Assembly: GCF_000024165.1 (NCBI RefSeq) | Contig: NC_013194.1 | Span: 62,001-126,000, forward strand | Direction: 5' to 3' | DNA length: 64,000 nt | From: Accumulibacter phosphatis | Lineage (GTDB): Bacteria; Pseudomonadota; Gammaproteobacteria; Burkholderiales; Rhodocyclaceae | Part shown: positions 42,207-51,694 of the stretch, one piece after another | Position numbering within the stretch: the stretch's first letter is position 1 | Layout: the number at the start of each line of letters is the position of its first letter | Translations under genes and position numbers: made by a program | The notes under the pieces: model-generated | Databases searched by the model: none | Told to the model about the DNA's origin: nothing | Seen by the model: the letters and a program-made list of their open reading frames with translations, nothing else

Positions 42207-43754
42207 TCAATGCAACAGATCGGAGGGTTGGCGGCGGAAGTGGCCGCCACTCAGATAGGGCGCTTCCAGCGTCGGCGCGTCGATCAACTCCGGCTGCTGG
42301 TCGAGTCCGGTCTGGAGGATCTGCTTGATCGTGCGATAGCTCGGCGTACCAAAGTTCAGCGCGCGGCTACACGCCGCGTCGAGTCGGTTGCGACCGAACT
42401 GATCGGCCAAGCGCAGCAAGCCCTGGACGGCGCGCAGCTGATCGAGCACACGCTTCGCGAACAAGCTCTCGACGACCGCCCGACAAGCCGGCCCGACCGC
42501 CGTGGCCTGGGTCAAGCACCACTGCGGATCGCGCATGAAGTAAGCCTGGGCGTCGGGTGGCAGATGATCCGCGACGGTCGACCGCGTACCCGCTTTGAAC
42601 AGGCGCGGATGGATCGCCACCAGCTCGTGCTCGTGATAGAGGCGTACGACATCCGGCGTGATTTCCAACCACAGCGTCTGGTGGATCAGGCGAAACGGCG
42701 CTGAGTAGTGGCAATACGCATGCTGGACGTGGCCGTTGCCGTGCAGCTTGGCCTTAGCCCAGGTTGGGCACGTTGGCGCGACGGCGGGCAGCGGCTGCAG
42801 CAGCGCTTGCTCGGTTTCGTTGAAGCGCATGAGCGGCCGCTCACGCGTACTGCCGTGGAGGCGATTGCCTGCCTCGCCCTGAATCCACGCCTCTAATTGC
42901 GCATTCGCGTGCGCCAGGCTATGAAACTCGCGCAGCGGCATGAAGTTGCCCTTGACATATTTGACTCCCGACTCCACGCGGCCTTTCTTGGCCGGGTCCG
43001 CGACCGGACAGGGGTCGATTACAAAGGCATAGCCGAGCGCGAGTTCGGCGTAGGCGCGCTGCACCGTCGGCTCGTAGTAGCAGGCGCGCGTGATCGCGCA
43101 CTTCGGGTTGTCTATCCGTACCTTGCGCGGGACGCCGTTGAACCACTCGAAGGCGTGCCGGTGGCAGGCCAGCCAGGTCTCGACGCTCTGGTTGCGCACC
43201 ACTTCGGCGTACTGGTGCCGACTCCACGACAAGGTCATGACGAAGAACCAGGTCTTGAACACCTCGCCGGAATGGCGGTCGGTGATCAGCGGTCCCGAAC
43301 CGAAGTCGACCTGCGCTTGTTCGCCGACGGCAAAGTCGAGCATCACGGTCGCCACCGGGGCGGGGGCCGCTTCGCTACGCAGGAAGCGATAGACGGCATG
43401 CACGCTGCCGCCGTAGCCGTACCGGCGGGCCAGCGCCTGGCGGATGCTGCTCACGGCAATGCCCTGACGGTGCCACTCGAGAACGTTCTCGCGAAAGGGC
43501 TCCACAGTGGACAGGTGGCTCGCGTTCTTGACCGCCCCGCCGCCCGCCGTCTGGTAGTAACGCGCCATCGTCGCGTCGTCCGGCAGCGGGCTCGTCGCCT
43601 CCAGCCAGTTCTGCGCGGCGGCGATGTCTCGCACACGTGCGACGGTGTCGCGCCCGACCCCCTGTGCTCGGGCGACCGCCCGATTGCTTTCGCCCAGTCG
43701 CAGGCGTTGAATCATTTGTCGTATTTCGTACATTTCGAACTTCCTGTTAGCCAT
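42207..43754 (-). CDS. istA: IS21-family transposase IstA (IS21-B)
   Basis: A roughly 515-residue IstA of the longer subgroup. The N-terminal helix-turn-helix reads MYEIRQMIQRLRLGESNRAV. The rve core has EQAQVDFGSGPLI (first Asp), VRIDNPKCAITR (second Asp) and KKGRVESGVKYVKGNF (Glu). The C-terminal domain includes HVQHAYCHYSAPFRLI. ATG 43754 (MANRKFEMYEIRQ) is preferred to 43772 because family members start this way. The gene appears intact. Confidence 0.92.
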   Translation of the reverse strand: MANRKFEMYEIRQMIQRLRLGESNRAVARAQGVGRDTVARVRDIAAAQNWLEATSPLPDDATMARYYQTAGGGAVKNASHLSTVEPFRENVLEWHRQGIAVSSIRQALARRYGYGGSVHAVYRFLRSEAAPAPVATVMLDFAVGEQAQVDFGSGPLITDRHSGEVFKTWFFVMTLSWSRHQYAEVVRNQSVETWLACHRHAFEWFNGVPRKVRIDNPKCAITRACYYEPTVQRAYAELALGYAFVIDPCPVADPAKKGRVESGVKYVKGNFMPLREFHSLAHANAQLEAWIQGEAGNRLHGSTRERPLMRFNETEQALLQPLPAVAPTCPTWAKAKLHGNGHVQHAYCHYSAPFRLIHQTLWLEITPDVVRLYHEHELVAIHPRLFKAGTRSTVADHLPPDAQAYFMRDPQWCLTQATAVGPACRAVVESLFAKRVLDQLRAVQGLLRLADQFGRNRLDAACSRALNFGTPSYRTIKQILQTGLDQQPELIDAPTLEAPYLSGGHFRRQPSDLLH

Positions 43755-43934
43755 TGCGCCTGCCCCCGGCAAAATTGCCAGAGGTTACACAATCGGAAGT
43801 CCAAAACCGCCTCTACTTGCCTTCTACGTGGCCTTATTGTGCCGCGATTGCTCTGGCCTCATTGCGCCGCGAGTCCAGTGGCCTCATTACGCCGCCACCG
43901 AAATGGCCTTATAGCGGCGCGAACTAACAGATGC

Positions 43935-45375
43935 CAAGATCGAGAAGCTGACTCTCGAACTGGCCTATTTGCGGCGGATGAAATTCGGCGTCAAGAGCGA
44001 ATCCCTGGCCGCCGGCTCACGGGGCCTCTTCGACGAAACCCTGGCCGCCGATCTCGCCGCCTGCGAAGCCCGTTTGGCCGAAAAGCGTCAAGCGGCCGAA
44101 ATGGGGCCGCCGCTCCCTCCCCCCGAAAAGCCCAAACGCGAACGCGCCGGCCGTCAGCCCTTGCCCGACCAGTTGCCCCGTGTCGAGCACCTGCACGAGC
44201 CCAATACCTGCACCTGTGGTCGGTGTGGTCAGGCACTGGTGCGGATCGGTGAGGACGTGACCGAGAAGCTGAGCATCGTCCCTGCCGAGTTCTTCGTCGA
44301 ACGCCATATCTACCCGAAGTACGCCTGCCGGCCTTGCGAGACCCTCACCGCCGCACCGGCTGTGGCGTCGATCATCGACGGTGGGTTGGCGGCACCGGCC
44401 TTGCTGGCCTGGGTAATGGTCAGCAAGTACGCCGATCACCTGCCGCTCTACCGTCTCGAACGGCAGGCCGCTCGCGCGGGGGTGACGCTGTCCCGTTCGA
44501 CGCTGGCCGACTGGGTCGGGCGCACCGGTGTCGCCCTGGAGCCGCTCTGGCAGCGCCTCGCCGAAGTGCTCCGCCAGGGGACGGTGCTGCATGCCGATGA
44601 AACGCCGGTGCAGCAACTCGATCCGGGCCGGGGAAAGACCAAACGAGCGTATCTCTGGGCGTATCGCAGCAATGCCTTGGCGGGCGATCCGTCGATCGTC
44701 GTCTTCGACTACCAGCCTGGCCGCGGCGGAAAGTATGTGGCGGCGTTCCTCCGCGACTGGCAAGGGGCTCTGATGGTTGATGACTTCGCCGGTTACGATG
44801 CCCTGTTTCGTGGCCACGTGATCGAACTCGCCTGTCTGACCCACGCGCGACGGAAGTTCTTCGACCTCCATCAGGCCAATGGGAGCCCCGTCGCGGCCGA
44901 AGCCCTGGACCGCTTCGCCGCGTTGTATGCGATCGAGGCCACGGCGAAGGGAAAGACGGTAGAGGAGCGGGCTCGGCGACGGAAAGAGACGAGTCAACCT
45001 CTGCTCGACGCTCTGCATCTGTGGCTCCTGAGCACCCGCACGACGGTGGCTCACGGAAGCGCTCTGGCCAAGGCGATCGACTACAGTCTGCGACGCTGGC
45101 CGGCCATTGCCCGTTACGTCACGAACGGTTTCTACCCGATCGACAACAACCCCGTCGAGAATGCCATTCGCCCGATCGCCATCGGCAAGAAGAATTGGCT
45201 GTTCGCCGGTTCCGAGGCGGCCGGCCAGCGCGCCGCGGCTATTCAATCGCTACTCGAAACCGCGCGCCTGAACGGCATCGAGCCCATGGCCTGGCTGATC
45301 GACACCCTCGAGAAACTCCCCTCCTGGCCCAACAGCCGCATCGACGAGTTGTTGCCGCTCAAAAAACGAGAGTGA
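43935..45375 (+). pseudogene. tnpC: IS66-B tnpC transposase, 3' part
   Basis: Encodes about 479 residues of TnpC, the DDE transposase of IS66. The leucine-rich N-terminal segment (KIEKLTLELAYLRRMKFG) is followed by a zinc finger, CTCGRCGQAL..YACRPCE, near residue 95-140. The catalytic domain has LHADETPVQQL (first Asp), DDFAGYDALF (second Asp) and NPVENAIRPIAIGKKNWLF (Glu). Only the first 43 codons are displaced by IS21-B. A downstream ATG at 43978 could give an N-terminally shortened protein. Confidence 0.92.
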
Positions 45376-45420
45376 TCGTGTGTGCGCAAAGGTGGGGGCG
45401 CTGAACGCTTACGATCAACC

Positions 45421-46052
45421 TTCTCCCATTGCCCGTCGGCCGGCGCCCGCCAAGCTTGCGCACGGCTGACATGACCGCAGGAGCAGCTCACTTCAAGCAG
45501 CGTGTGGCGTGTGACACGGAACGTCACCCCGATCAGGCCCTCAACCTGCGGTGCAATGTCGACTTCGTCCCAAGCCGTGTAAGCCTGCGACGCCGCGTCC
45601 GTCGACAACGCTGCCGCACAAGCTGCGCAGAGCTCGGGGCGGTGCTCGCACCGGGCAGTGATCGCCAGTTTCTGACTGCGGCCATGGCCTGGACTGCCCG
45701 GCTGCTTGCCGGGCCGCCTCCCCGACCCCTTCTTGGTTGATGACCGCTGGCCATCGACCGGCGAAGCCTGTTCCGTCTCTTCCGTAGCGCTTCCCGTCGC
45801 CCTCTCCGCGGCGGCGTCTGCCGTGTCGCTCTCGTCCGCCGCGCCACTCTGTTCCTCCGAGTCGCCTGTCCTCGCCCAGGGCGCTTGGCTGGTCGGCGGA
45901 CGCGAGCTGTTGTCCGGGTTCTGATTCAGCCGATCCTGCAACTCCTTCACGTCGTGCAACAGGCGCTTCGACACTTCCAACAATAGCTCCGCCGGCAGCT
46001 TCTTCAGCCACTCGTCGTTCATCTGGAACAGGTCATGTTTGCTCAGGTGCAT
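45421..46052 (-). pseudogene. IS66-A transposase, N-terminal portion
   Basis: The ATG at 46052 opens MHLSKHDLFQMNDEWLKKL. The IS66-type leader KELQDRLNQNPDNSSRPPTS, a low-complexity linker rich in Asp, Glu, Ala and Thr, and KKGSGRRPGKQPGSPGHG follow. A zinc-finger-like region contains CAACAAAL..CSCGH. The frame breaks after GQWEKVD where IS66-B begins and continues at 40071. No tnpA or tnpB accompanies it, so it belongs to the single-gene IS66 subgroup. Confidence 0.9.
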
Positions 46053-46154
46053 CGCGCCGCATCTGTCAGGTCGTTTGCAAGTTTCGCAACTATGCCATAC
46101 AAATCATCACGCTGGCGGCTTTTCTTAAGGGGGTGTGAACGGTTACGTAGCGCT

Positions 46155-46437
46155 TGACCAAGGGGACCGCCGCCAGGCGGTTACACTGCCAACGGGTCAC
46201 CAGGCGGGTCACCTGAGCCCGACTGTAGCCGCTGGTGTGCTGCAGGTACCTCAGCAGCACGCCGCGCTCGCGCTTGTTGCGACCGGGGTAGTCAAAACGT
46301 GCGAGGACGCGACTGATGTGCCCATACCGCTCGCCGTTGTCGTCTGCCGCCGAGAGCTCTATTGAGCCGCTGGCGCTGAGAAACTGCTCGATCTGCTCGA
46401 TCGTGGTCAGCCGTGCTTCGTTCATGTTGATCACCAT
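46155..46437 (-). pseudogene. rve-type integrase, N-terminal part (outermost host gene of the nest)
   Basis: The frame encodes MNEARLTTIEQIEQFLSASG, then YPGRNKRERGVLLRYLQHTS and AQVTRLVTRWQCNRLAAVPL, a DNA-binding helix-turn-helix region. It ends VKRY at the GTAGCGCT duplication. The continuation RAPAAPFARKYTAVDVALLV lies 15.8 kb away at 30350. ATG 46437 or 46425 may be the start. The rest of this element's right end is not resolved. Confidence 0.82.
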
Positions 46438-46544
46438 CCTTGCGATGATCAACCCACACCTCACTTCACCCGCAATTTCTTTTGCTCGGGCTCATTCCTG
46501 GGTGGAAACACGATCCTCGTTCAGGCTCATACCACGTTGGACAA

Positions 46545-46745
46545 GGCAGGAGGTGGACAAGGTGTCTGTCAATATGCCATTCTATAGGGGTGACAAGACT
46601 AAGGGCTGGATTTCGTTCCGAACGATTGATGCCATGGCGGTGGTGTCTCCATATAGCGCATTGCCTGACCCAGGGAGGGGGCGGATGAATACCGTGCGCA
46701 CGCTCGTCCATAAAGGTAAATTGTGTCCATTGCCGCCTACGAACC
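46545..46745 (+). pseudogene. Degraded remnant related to the large lipoprotein gene
   Basis: The frame reads VNMPFYRGDKTKGWISFRTID, then AMAVV. It aligns with LNTPSYVGDKSAAWISFRTIDLMSVL of the 26054-29224 lipoprotein. About 30 codons later LVHKGKLCPLPP aligns with LIMRGEVYPFAA of the same protein. Similarity is lost on both sides. It appears to be what is left of a paralogous or duplicated lipoprotein gene on the far side of the nested IS array. Confidence 0.6.
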
Positions 46746-46865
46746 CTTTCGTCTGGATCTGTTGGTCTTGCCTTCGATCCAGATAGCTCAGACCTACGCT
46801 CCGGTTAGTGCTCCTCGGGATCTGTCGAGTGCTGCTTGGGCACACTCGCGACTCGATCGAGAGCC

Positions 46866-49463
46866 ATGATAGTTACTTCTCTAATGGCATGTCTGCTCAT
46901 GCTGGCCATGATTATTCTGGCGAGCCTAGCTGGTTATTCCTTAAGCCGTCTGTTGCCTTGGTCTTCTGAAGCCAGAAGGGCGGGAGTTTGCGTTGCCGCT
47001 GGCCTTGCACTGGGGCCCTTCTTGCTGGGCGCTGGCGGGGTGCTAACCCTTGGTATATTGGCGGGAGCTTTGCCCTCGACTCACTTGGTCGCGGTTGTTG
47101 TAGGATTGCTGGGAGTCGCGCTCCTTGCCCTATGGCGCGGGCGCGGCATTCCCCAAAAGGAGGATGATTGCCGGCGGGCTCCGAGGCAATTCGGCGAACT
47201 TCTGGTCTCAGGTTTGCTCACGTTGTGGATCGTTGCACTTCTGGTTAACGTCATTTTCTTGCCATTGACCGCGAATGATTCGCTCGAGTATGCGACCGTT
47301 GCACGCCTGCTATATGAAACACGCGACTTAGTCAGTTACCCAGCTATCCAGCCGGAACTGAGCACCTCAGGCTTCTTTGGCCCATGGACACATCCCCCGC
47401 TGTATGTGTCGCTCAGCTATCTTACGCAGATTATCCAAGGGCATGCCGACGAACCGGGGTTCATGCGGTTTGTCTCCCCCTGGTTCGCGGTGTGCTCAAC
47501 GTTGTTGATCATCACGCTGGGATCACTGCTTAAGCGCCTGTTCGGCTTGATCTCGGCGCTAATTTTCTTGTCTACGCCCTTGTTGTTTTCGGGTGCCGAT
47601 TCCGCTTCAATTGACGCTTTGCCGGTACTCGCGATCGGCTTGATTGTGGCTTCTGTCGTATGCCTTGAAGCGCGGCCCTTCGTACGGGGCCTTTTTTCCG
47701 GTTGCGCGGTCGCCTTGGGCTTGTGGACACACTCGCAAGCCATATTGTTTTTCCCCCTCGCCCTCGGGGCTATTGCCCTGCAGAATGGGCTGGCGCGTTG
47801 GCGAACAACAACCATCGAGTCGGTTGCGCTTTGTGCGTCGGCACTCTTGCTGGGGGGTTGGCCGTACTGGCGCAATGTGCGTATTTTCGGCAACCCGATC
47901 AGTGACAGTCCTGCCGTCTTTGCCTTGCCATCGCTGGATTGGACCGGGTATTTTTCTTATGCGCGCGGTCTGGATAACTGGGCCGCTGTCCTTCAATATG
48001 GTTTACTCAAAGGGTGGTTTTCGTTTCAATCCTTTGGCTGGGCATTCTGGTTGATGACCCTTGGCGTGGTCCTGGCAATTAAGCCCCTGCGTCACCCCAC
48101 CTGGCGGGCGACACTTCTCTGCGGGGGGCGCCAGGCACTCGATTCGGGCTCCCAGTTGCTATGGGTTTCGCTTGGCCTGATATCGATATATCTGGGTGGG
48201 GTTTTTGCGTCGACGCTGATCGGTATTGACCTGATGATCAAGAATGATCGATATTCTCTTGTCATTCTCCCCTGTGTTTCCCTTCTTGGGGGTTATGGGG
48301 CCCACGTGTTACTTTGCCGTGGGGCAAGTAGTTTGGCCGACACCGAGACAGGATCAGTGAAGCGTGATTTCCTTGCGGGAGTAGGTTTCTTTTTGGGAGT
48401 GGCTCTTTTGGTGCAGTTTGTCGTCCAGGGAGTCTATTACCGATGGCGTTACGTTCCGGCCGCTGTTCAGATATCCGAAGCCGACACACCAGCCGCAGAG
48501 GCGATCAAACGAAGTAAACTGGATAAGCCGCTAAGCCAACGGCGACTTGAATATTTCCCGAACATGGCTGCCATGTTTTGGACACGTGGGAATCTGCCGG
48601 AAAATGCGTTATTACTCTCTCTGCGGCCCGCAGACATGTATTACGCGCAGCGTAAGATGGTCAGCTATCTGGATGAGCGGTTGTTGCCGGTATATCGGGA
48701 AACCTCGCCGCCGCGCGCCGCACAAATGCTGCGCGACTTGGGGATAACACATCTGCATGTGCCCGACTATGGTCTGCCGGTCATGTACAATTCGGTACTT
48801 GATCGCATTATTGACGATCCAGCCCTTTCGCGCTTGATGTATTCCGCTTCAGGAACTCAGGTCTTTCAGCTGGCGAGCGAAGGAAATGCCGGTCGTGCAT
48901 TACTCTCTTTCGAGTTCACAGACTTTACCCCTGCAACGACTGATTGGACTCAGTATCGCCAATTGAACCTTGGGGGACAACGACTCGCGAGCGCACTTGG
49001 TTTTCTCAGCAAACGGCTGCCGAAAGATGGCATATCTTCGTCAGAGTGGCACGTGCCATTGTTCCATCGGGACTTTTCTACGATGGTTGCGAATGGCAGA
49101 GGGAGACCGCTAGCTGTGGCGCGTCATGACTTGCTTCCTTCAATCCGGGGTGGGGAGGAATACCGCGTTACCTTCGATCTCGCGGGCAACGCGTTCGTCA
49201 AGTTGTGGCTTGTTCAGTTCGACGAAAAGGGGCGGCTGTTGCTGTCGGGGGAATACTCTTCTGGCGTAGATCGGATTGCCGAGGTCGTTCTGAATCATCC
49301 CGATGAAACAAGGCGGGTCAGTAGGCGATTCCTCGCGCTACCAGACGCTGCCTATGTTCGATTTGGCGTCGAACATTTGGGTTACTCGGAGATTCAAGTT
49401 CGCCGGGCGGTGTTGGAGCATCTTGGTCGTCCGGATTCCGCGGTGGGCGGAAAAGGAAGGTAG
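46866..49463 (+). CDS. Large membrane glycosyltransferase-like protein (GT-C type)
   Basis: An 865-residue protein. The N-terminal half (residues 1-about 510) has some 11-13 hydrophobic segments. An acidic loop after the early segments (LTANDSLEYATVARLLYETR) carries the Asp-containing motif expected of GT-C enzymes such as ArnT or PMT-like transferases. The C-terminal 350 residues are soluble, probably periplasmic. They contain TRGNLPENALLLSLRPADMY, then LRDLGITHLHVPDYG, and a beta-rich end resembling a carbohydrate-binding module. Such enzymes use polyprenyl-phosphate sugars at the periplasmic face. ATG 46866 is chosen because the first membrane segment (LMACLLMLAMIILASLAG) begins there. Substrate unknown; it is probably part of the disrupted polysaccharide locus. 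Confidence 0.7.
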   Translation: MIVTSLMACLLMLAMIILASLAGYSLSRLLPWSSEARRAGVCVAAGLALGPFLLGAGGVLTLGILAGALPSTHLVAVVVGLLGVALLALWRGRGIPQKEDDCRRAPRQFGELLVSGLLTLWIVALLVNVIFLPLTANDSLEYATVARLLYETRDLVSYPAIQPELSTSGFFGPWTHPPLYVSLSYLTQIIQGHADEPGFMRFVSPWFAVCSTLLIITLGSLLKRLFGLISALIFLSTPLLFSGADSASIDALPVLAIGLIVASVVCLEARPFVRGLFSGCAVALGLWTHSQAILFFPLALGAIALQNGLARWRTTTIESVALCASALLLGGWPYWRNVRIFGNPISDSPAVFALPSLDWTGYFSYARGLDNWAAVLQYGLLKGWFSFQSFGWAFWLMTLGVVLAIKPLRHPTWRATLLCGGRQALDSGSQLLWVSLGLISIYLGGVFASTLIGIDLMIKNDRYSLVILPCVSLLGGYGAHVLLCRGASSLADTETGSVKRDFLAGVGFFLGVALLVQFVVQGVYYRWRYVPAAVQISEADTPAAEAIKRSKLDKPLSQRRLEYFPNMAAMFWTRGNLPENALLLSLRPADMYYAQRKMVSYLDERLLPVYRETSPPRAAQMLRDLGITHLHVPDYGLPVMYNSVLDRIIDDPALSRLMYSASGTQVFQLASEGNAGRALLSFEFTDFTPATTDWTQYRQLNLGGQRLASALGFLSKRLPKDGISSSEWHVPLFHRDFSTMVANGRGRPLAVARHDLLPSIRGGEEYRVTFDLAGNAFVKLWLVQFDEKGRLLLSGEYSSGVDRIAEVVLNHPDETRRVSRRFLALPDAAYVRFGVEHLGYSEIQVRRAVLEHLGRPDSAVGGKGR

Positions 49464-49916
49464 GTTTATGGCCAGGGGCTGGCCACTCGGACAACATATG
49501 ACGATTGGGGTCTCAAGCACATGATTTGTTGGCGACTATCGTCTTTTCCAACGCTTTTTTTGAGCATGCCAAACTGGCCGAATCTTCCCCGGATGTTATG
49601 GTAGTCGAGGTTTGGATGATGGAGGTTTACACAAACTGCTCTGAAACCAAACAGAAACAGTGCGTTTGTTTATGCATTCCGAGTGGCGAGGGCTGGGTTC
49701 ATTGCCAATGCTGATTACAGGGTATGCGCGGAATGAGCAACCCCCCGAAATTACGTCGTCCAAGGGAGCGGGTAGGATCAGGGCCTCGCCACTCGGACGA
49801 CATAATCTCCATTGTCATAAACCGGAAAGGGAAAACCGTTAACATTCATAGCGTTATGCCATGGTCTTGTGAACCCGCAGGAAATCGGGTCTACTCTCGT
49901 CTTTTGGGCGTAAGGA
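49464..49916. other. Intergenic region upstream of the ISAs1 remnant
   Basis: No convincing gene. A 16-bp imperfect direct repeat, GCCACTCGGAC(A/G)ACAT, occurs at 49482-49497 and 49788-49803. The left end of the ISAs1 element probably lies near 49850-49900 but I cannot fix its terminus. Confidence 0.4.
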
Positions 49917-50270
49917 ATGACCAAGACGACGGGGGCAAGCCTGGTATGCTGTTTGGGTGAAGTGACTGATCCGCGGAAGCCGAGCAACGGGACGCTGCAT
50001 GATTTCCTGGTGATTCTTGTGATCGCCATTTCCGCAGTCCTCTCCGACTGCGATACCATCGAAGACATGGCGGAGTGGGGTCGCACGAAGGAGGCGTGGC
50101 TACGTAATTTTCTGGTGCTCAGGAATGGAATTCCTTCGGAAAAGACCTTCCTGCGCATCTTCCAGGCGCTGGATCCGAAGCAATTTGAGGCGGCGTTCCG
50201 GCGCTGGGTGGCTGGAGTGGTGGGTGCGCTGCGAGGAGTCGTGGCGGTCGATGGCAAGACGGTGCGCGGG
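49917..50270 (+). pseudogene. ISAs1-family transposase, 5' part
   Basis: Encodes EVTDPRKPSNGTLHDFLVIL, LSDCDTIEDMAEWGRTKEAW and VVAVDGKTVRG, the N-terminal region of ISAs1-type DDE transposases with the first catalytic Asp in DGKT. The frame is interrupted at 50271 by IS4-A and resumes at 51695 in register (DGKTVRG-SGSGGESAIHMVSA). Confidence 0.88.
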
Positions 50271-51684
50271 CAATGCTCCCAACCTAACACGCGATTAGCA
50301 TAAATTCAGGAACCCGCCGAGAAACCGGTTGCGCGCCGGGCGAGGACAAGGCAAAGTGGGTATCCCCTTGATACGGATGTAAAATTTTATATGCCGCGAT
50401 CTTTATGTCAACGTCGTTGACTCGTTTTCCAAGTATCTTGTTTCCCAAGCTTTTTTCCTTGATGCGCGTCTTTCGACGAAAGCTTTCTCGCGAACGGGCT
50501 TCCTCAGTTTTCCCCGCCTGATCGCCTGCCTGCTCGGCGGATACACGTCGAAAGTGCAGTCTGAACTCGACGCGTTCTTCGCCAATCTGGCGAACCGCGC
50601 CGACCTGCTGCGAGAAGTCTCCGCACAAGCCTTTGCCAAAGCCCGAAAGCAGGTGTCGGCCACCGCCTTCGAGCTTCTCAACGATCACTTCCTCGCCTTG
50701 GTCGATACGCAGTTCGGCTTTCCCCTCTGGCGCGGTCTGCGGGTCGTCGCCGGCGATGCCACGGTCCTGCGCCTGACTTTGTTCGGCAAGACCCGTGACG
50801 GCAGGCCATTTGTTCGCCACGTGGTCGACGCCATTGGCTTCGCACTGTATCTGCCCGGGATCGAAATGACCCTGGCGGCCACGCTGTATTCTCCTGACGT
50901 CGGCGAGCGTCAGATGCTCTTCGAACATCTCGATAAACTCCGTTCCAAGGACATTCTGGTGCTCGACCGCGGTTACCCAGCCTACTGGCTCTTCGCCGCC
51001 TTGTTGCAGCGCGGGCGGCACTTCTGCATGCGAGCGGACAGCCTCAATTTCAGCGCTATTCAAGCCTTCCGCCGATCCGGCCTGGCCGAGCAAATCGTCA
51101 GGCTGCCCGCTCCCTGCAAACAGGATGCGCTGGACTACGAAATTGCCGCCACGCCTTGTGAGGTGCGCCTGATTCGCCAGGTCTTCGGCCACAAGGTGCG
51201 TGTCCTCGTGACCTCGCTCCTCGACCTCGACGCCTATCCCGCTGCCGAATTCGGGGCGCTCTATCACTCGCGGTGGAGAATTGAGGAAGCCTTCAAACGG
51301 ATCAAGCACCGTCTGGCCCTGGAGCATCTGTCGGGCATGTCCTGGTTGGCCGCACGACAAGACTTCGGCGCTAAAATCCTCTGCGACAACATCAATGCCC
51401 TGGCCGTCCATGCCGCCAGCGAATCCCTCGATCCCAACACCCGCGCAAGTTACTTCATCAACCGCGGCGACACCTTCTCGCGCATCAAGCGTACACTCGG
51501 ACGCTGGCTCCTCCAAGGCCGCGACGCCCTCGACAACATCACCTCGGTCTTCAACGAACTCATCAAGAACCTCGTCCAGATAAAACCAAACCGGTCATAC
51601 CCCAGGAAATTCACCCAAAAACCACATTTATCACACGCTTACAAAAGTGGAGTATGACAAGGTTCTGATAGGTTGGGAGCATTG
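50271..51684. mobile_element. IS4-A, IS4-family element (1414 bp)
   Basis: The termini are CAATGCTCCCAACC and its inverse GGTTGGGAGCATTG. A perfect 10-bp duplication GGTGCGCGGG flanks it (50261-50270 and 51685-51694). The element is inserted in the ISAs1 transposase gene. Two further copies occur: IS4-B (58349-59749) and IS4-C (61521-62934, also 1414 bp). Confidence 0.94.
50554..51657 (+). CDS. IS4-family transposase (copy A)
   Basis: A DDE transposase of at least 367 residues. Motifs are VVAGDATVLRLTLFGK (first Asp), ILVLDRGYPAYWLF (second Asp) and the Y-x(2)-R-W-x-IEE element YHSRWRIEEAFKRIKHRLAL (Glu). The GTG at 50554 is the first conventional start. However, the frame is open upstream to about 50380 and still reads like the family (FLSFPRLIACLLGGYTSKV), so the true protein is probably longer and may use an unusual start. 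The sequence is almost identical to copy C. Confidence 0.88.
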   Translation: MQSELDAFFANLANRADLLREVSAQAFAKARKQVSATAFELLNDHFLALVDTQFGFPLWRGLRVVAGDATVLRLTLFGKTRDGRPFVRHVVDAIGFALYLPGIEMTLAATLYSPDVGERQMLFEHLDKLRSKDILVLDRGYPAYWLFAALLQRGRHFCMRADSLNFSAIQAFRRSGLAEQIVRLPAPCKQDALDYEIAATPCEVRLIRQVFGHKVRVLVTSLLDLDAYPAAEFGALYHSRWRIEEAFKRIKHRLALEHLSGMSWLAARQDFGAKILCDNINALAVHAASESLDPNTRASYFINRGDTFSRIKRTLGRWLLQGRDALDNITSVFNELIKNLVQIKPNRSYPRKFTQKPHLSHAYKSGV

Positions 51685-51694
51685 GGTGCGCGGG

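Larger units (their letters stand above)
41026..43929. mobile_element. IS21-B, IS21-family insertion in tnpC
   Basis: The left end is TGTCAATTTGCGGCAC and the right end is TAGCGGCGCGAACTAACA. Several subterminal repeats of the form GGCC-TTATTGTGCCGCG occur near both ends, especially 43828-43922. The duplication GATGC is at 41021-41025 and 43930-43934. The istA and istB genes are on the minus strand. It differs in sequence from IS21-A. A stem-loop (CTGGGGC-AGC-GCCCCAG, 41310-41326) lies downstream of istB. Confidence 0.94.
40072..45412. mobile_element. IS66-B, IS66-family element carrying an inserted IS21
   Basis: The 22-bp inverted termini start GTAAGCGTCCAGCCCC at the left and, read inward from the right, GTAAGCGTTCAGCGCC; they differ at only a few positions. 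A perfect 8-bp duplication GATCAACC lies at 40064-40071 and 45413-45420. Native genes are tnpA, tnpB and tnpC on the plus strand; tnpC is split by IS21-B. The element interrupts the IS66-A transposase gene between codons for EKVD and LGEW. Confidence 0.94.
30359..46146. mobile_element. IS66-A, an IS66-family element swollen to 15.8 kb by nested insertions
   Basis: The ends are GTAATCACTCACTCCCC at the left and the inverted GTAACCGTTCACACCCCC at the right. They are flanked by perfect 8-bp duplications (GTAGCGCT). The only native gene is an IS66-type transposase on the minus strand, now in three pieces (45413-46052, 39984-40071, 30375-31242). The rest is made of a Tn7/Tn552-like element with a serine-recombinase element inside it, IS21-A, and IS66-B with IS21-B inside it. 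When these are removed the transposase reads through without interruption. Confidence 0.88.
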
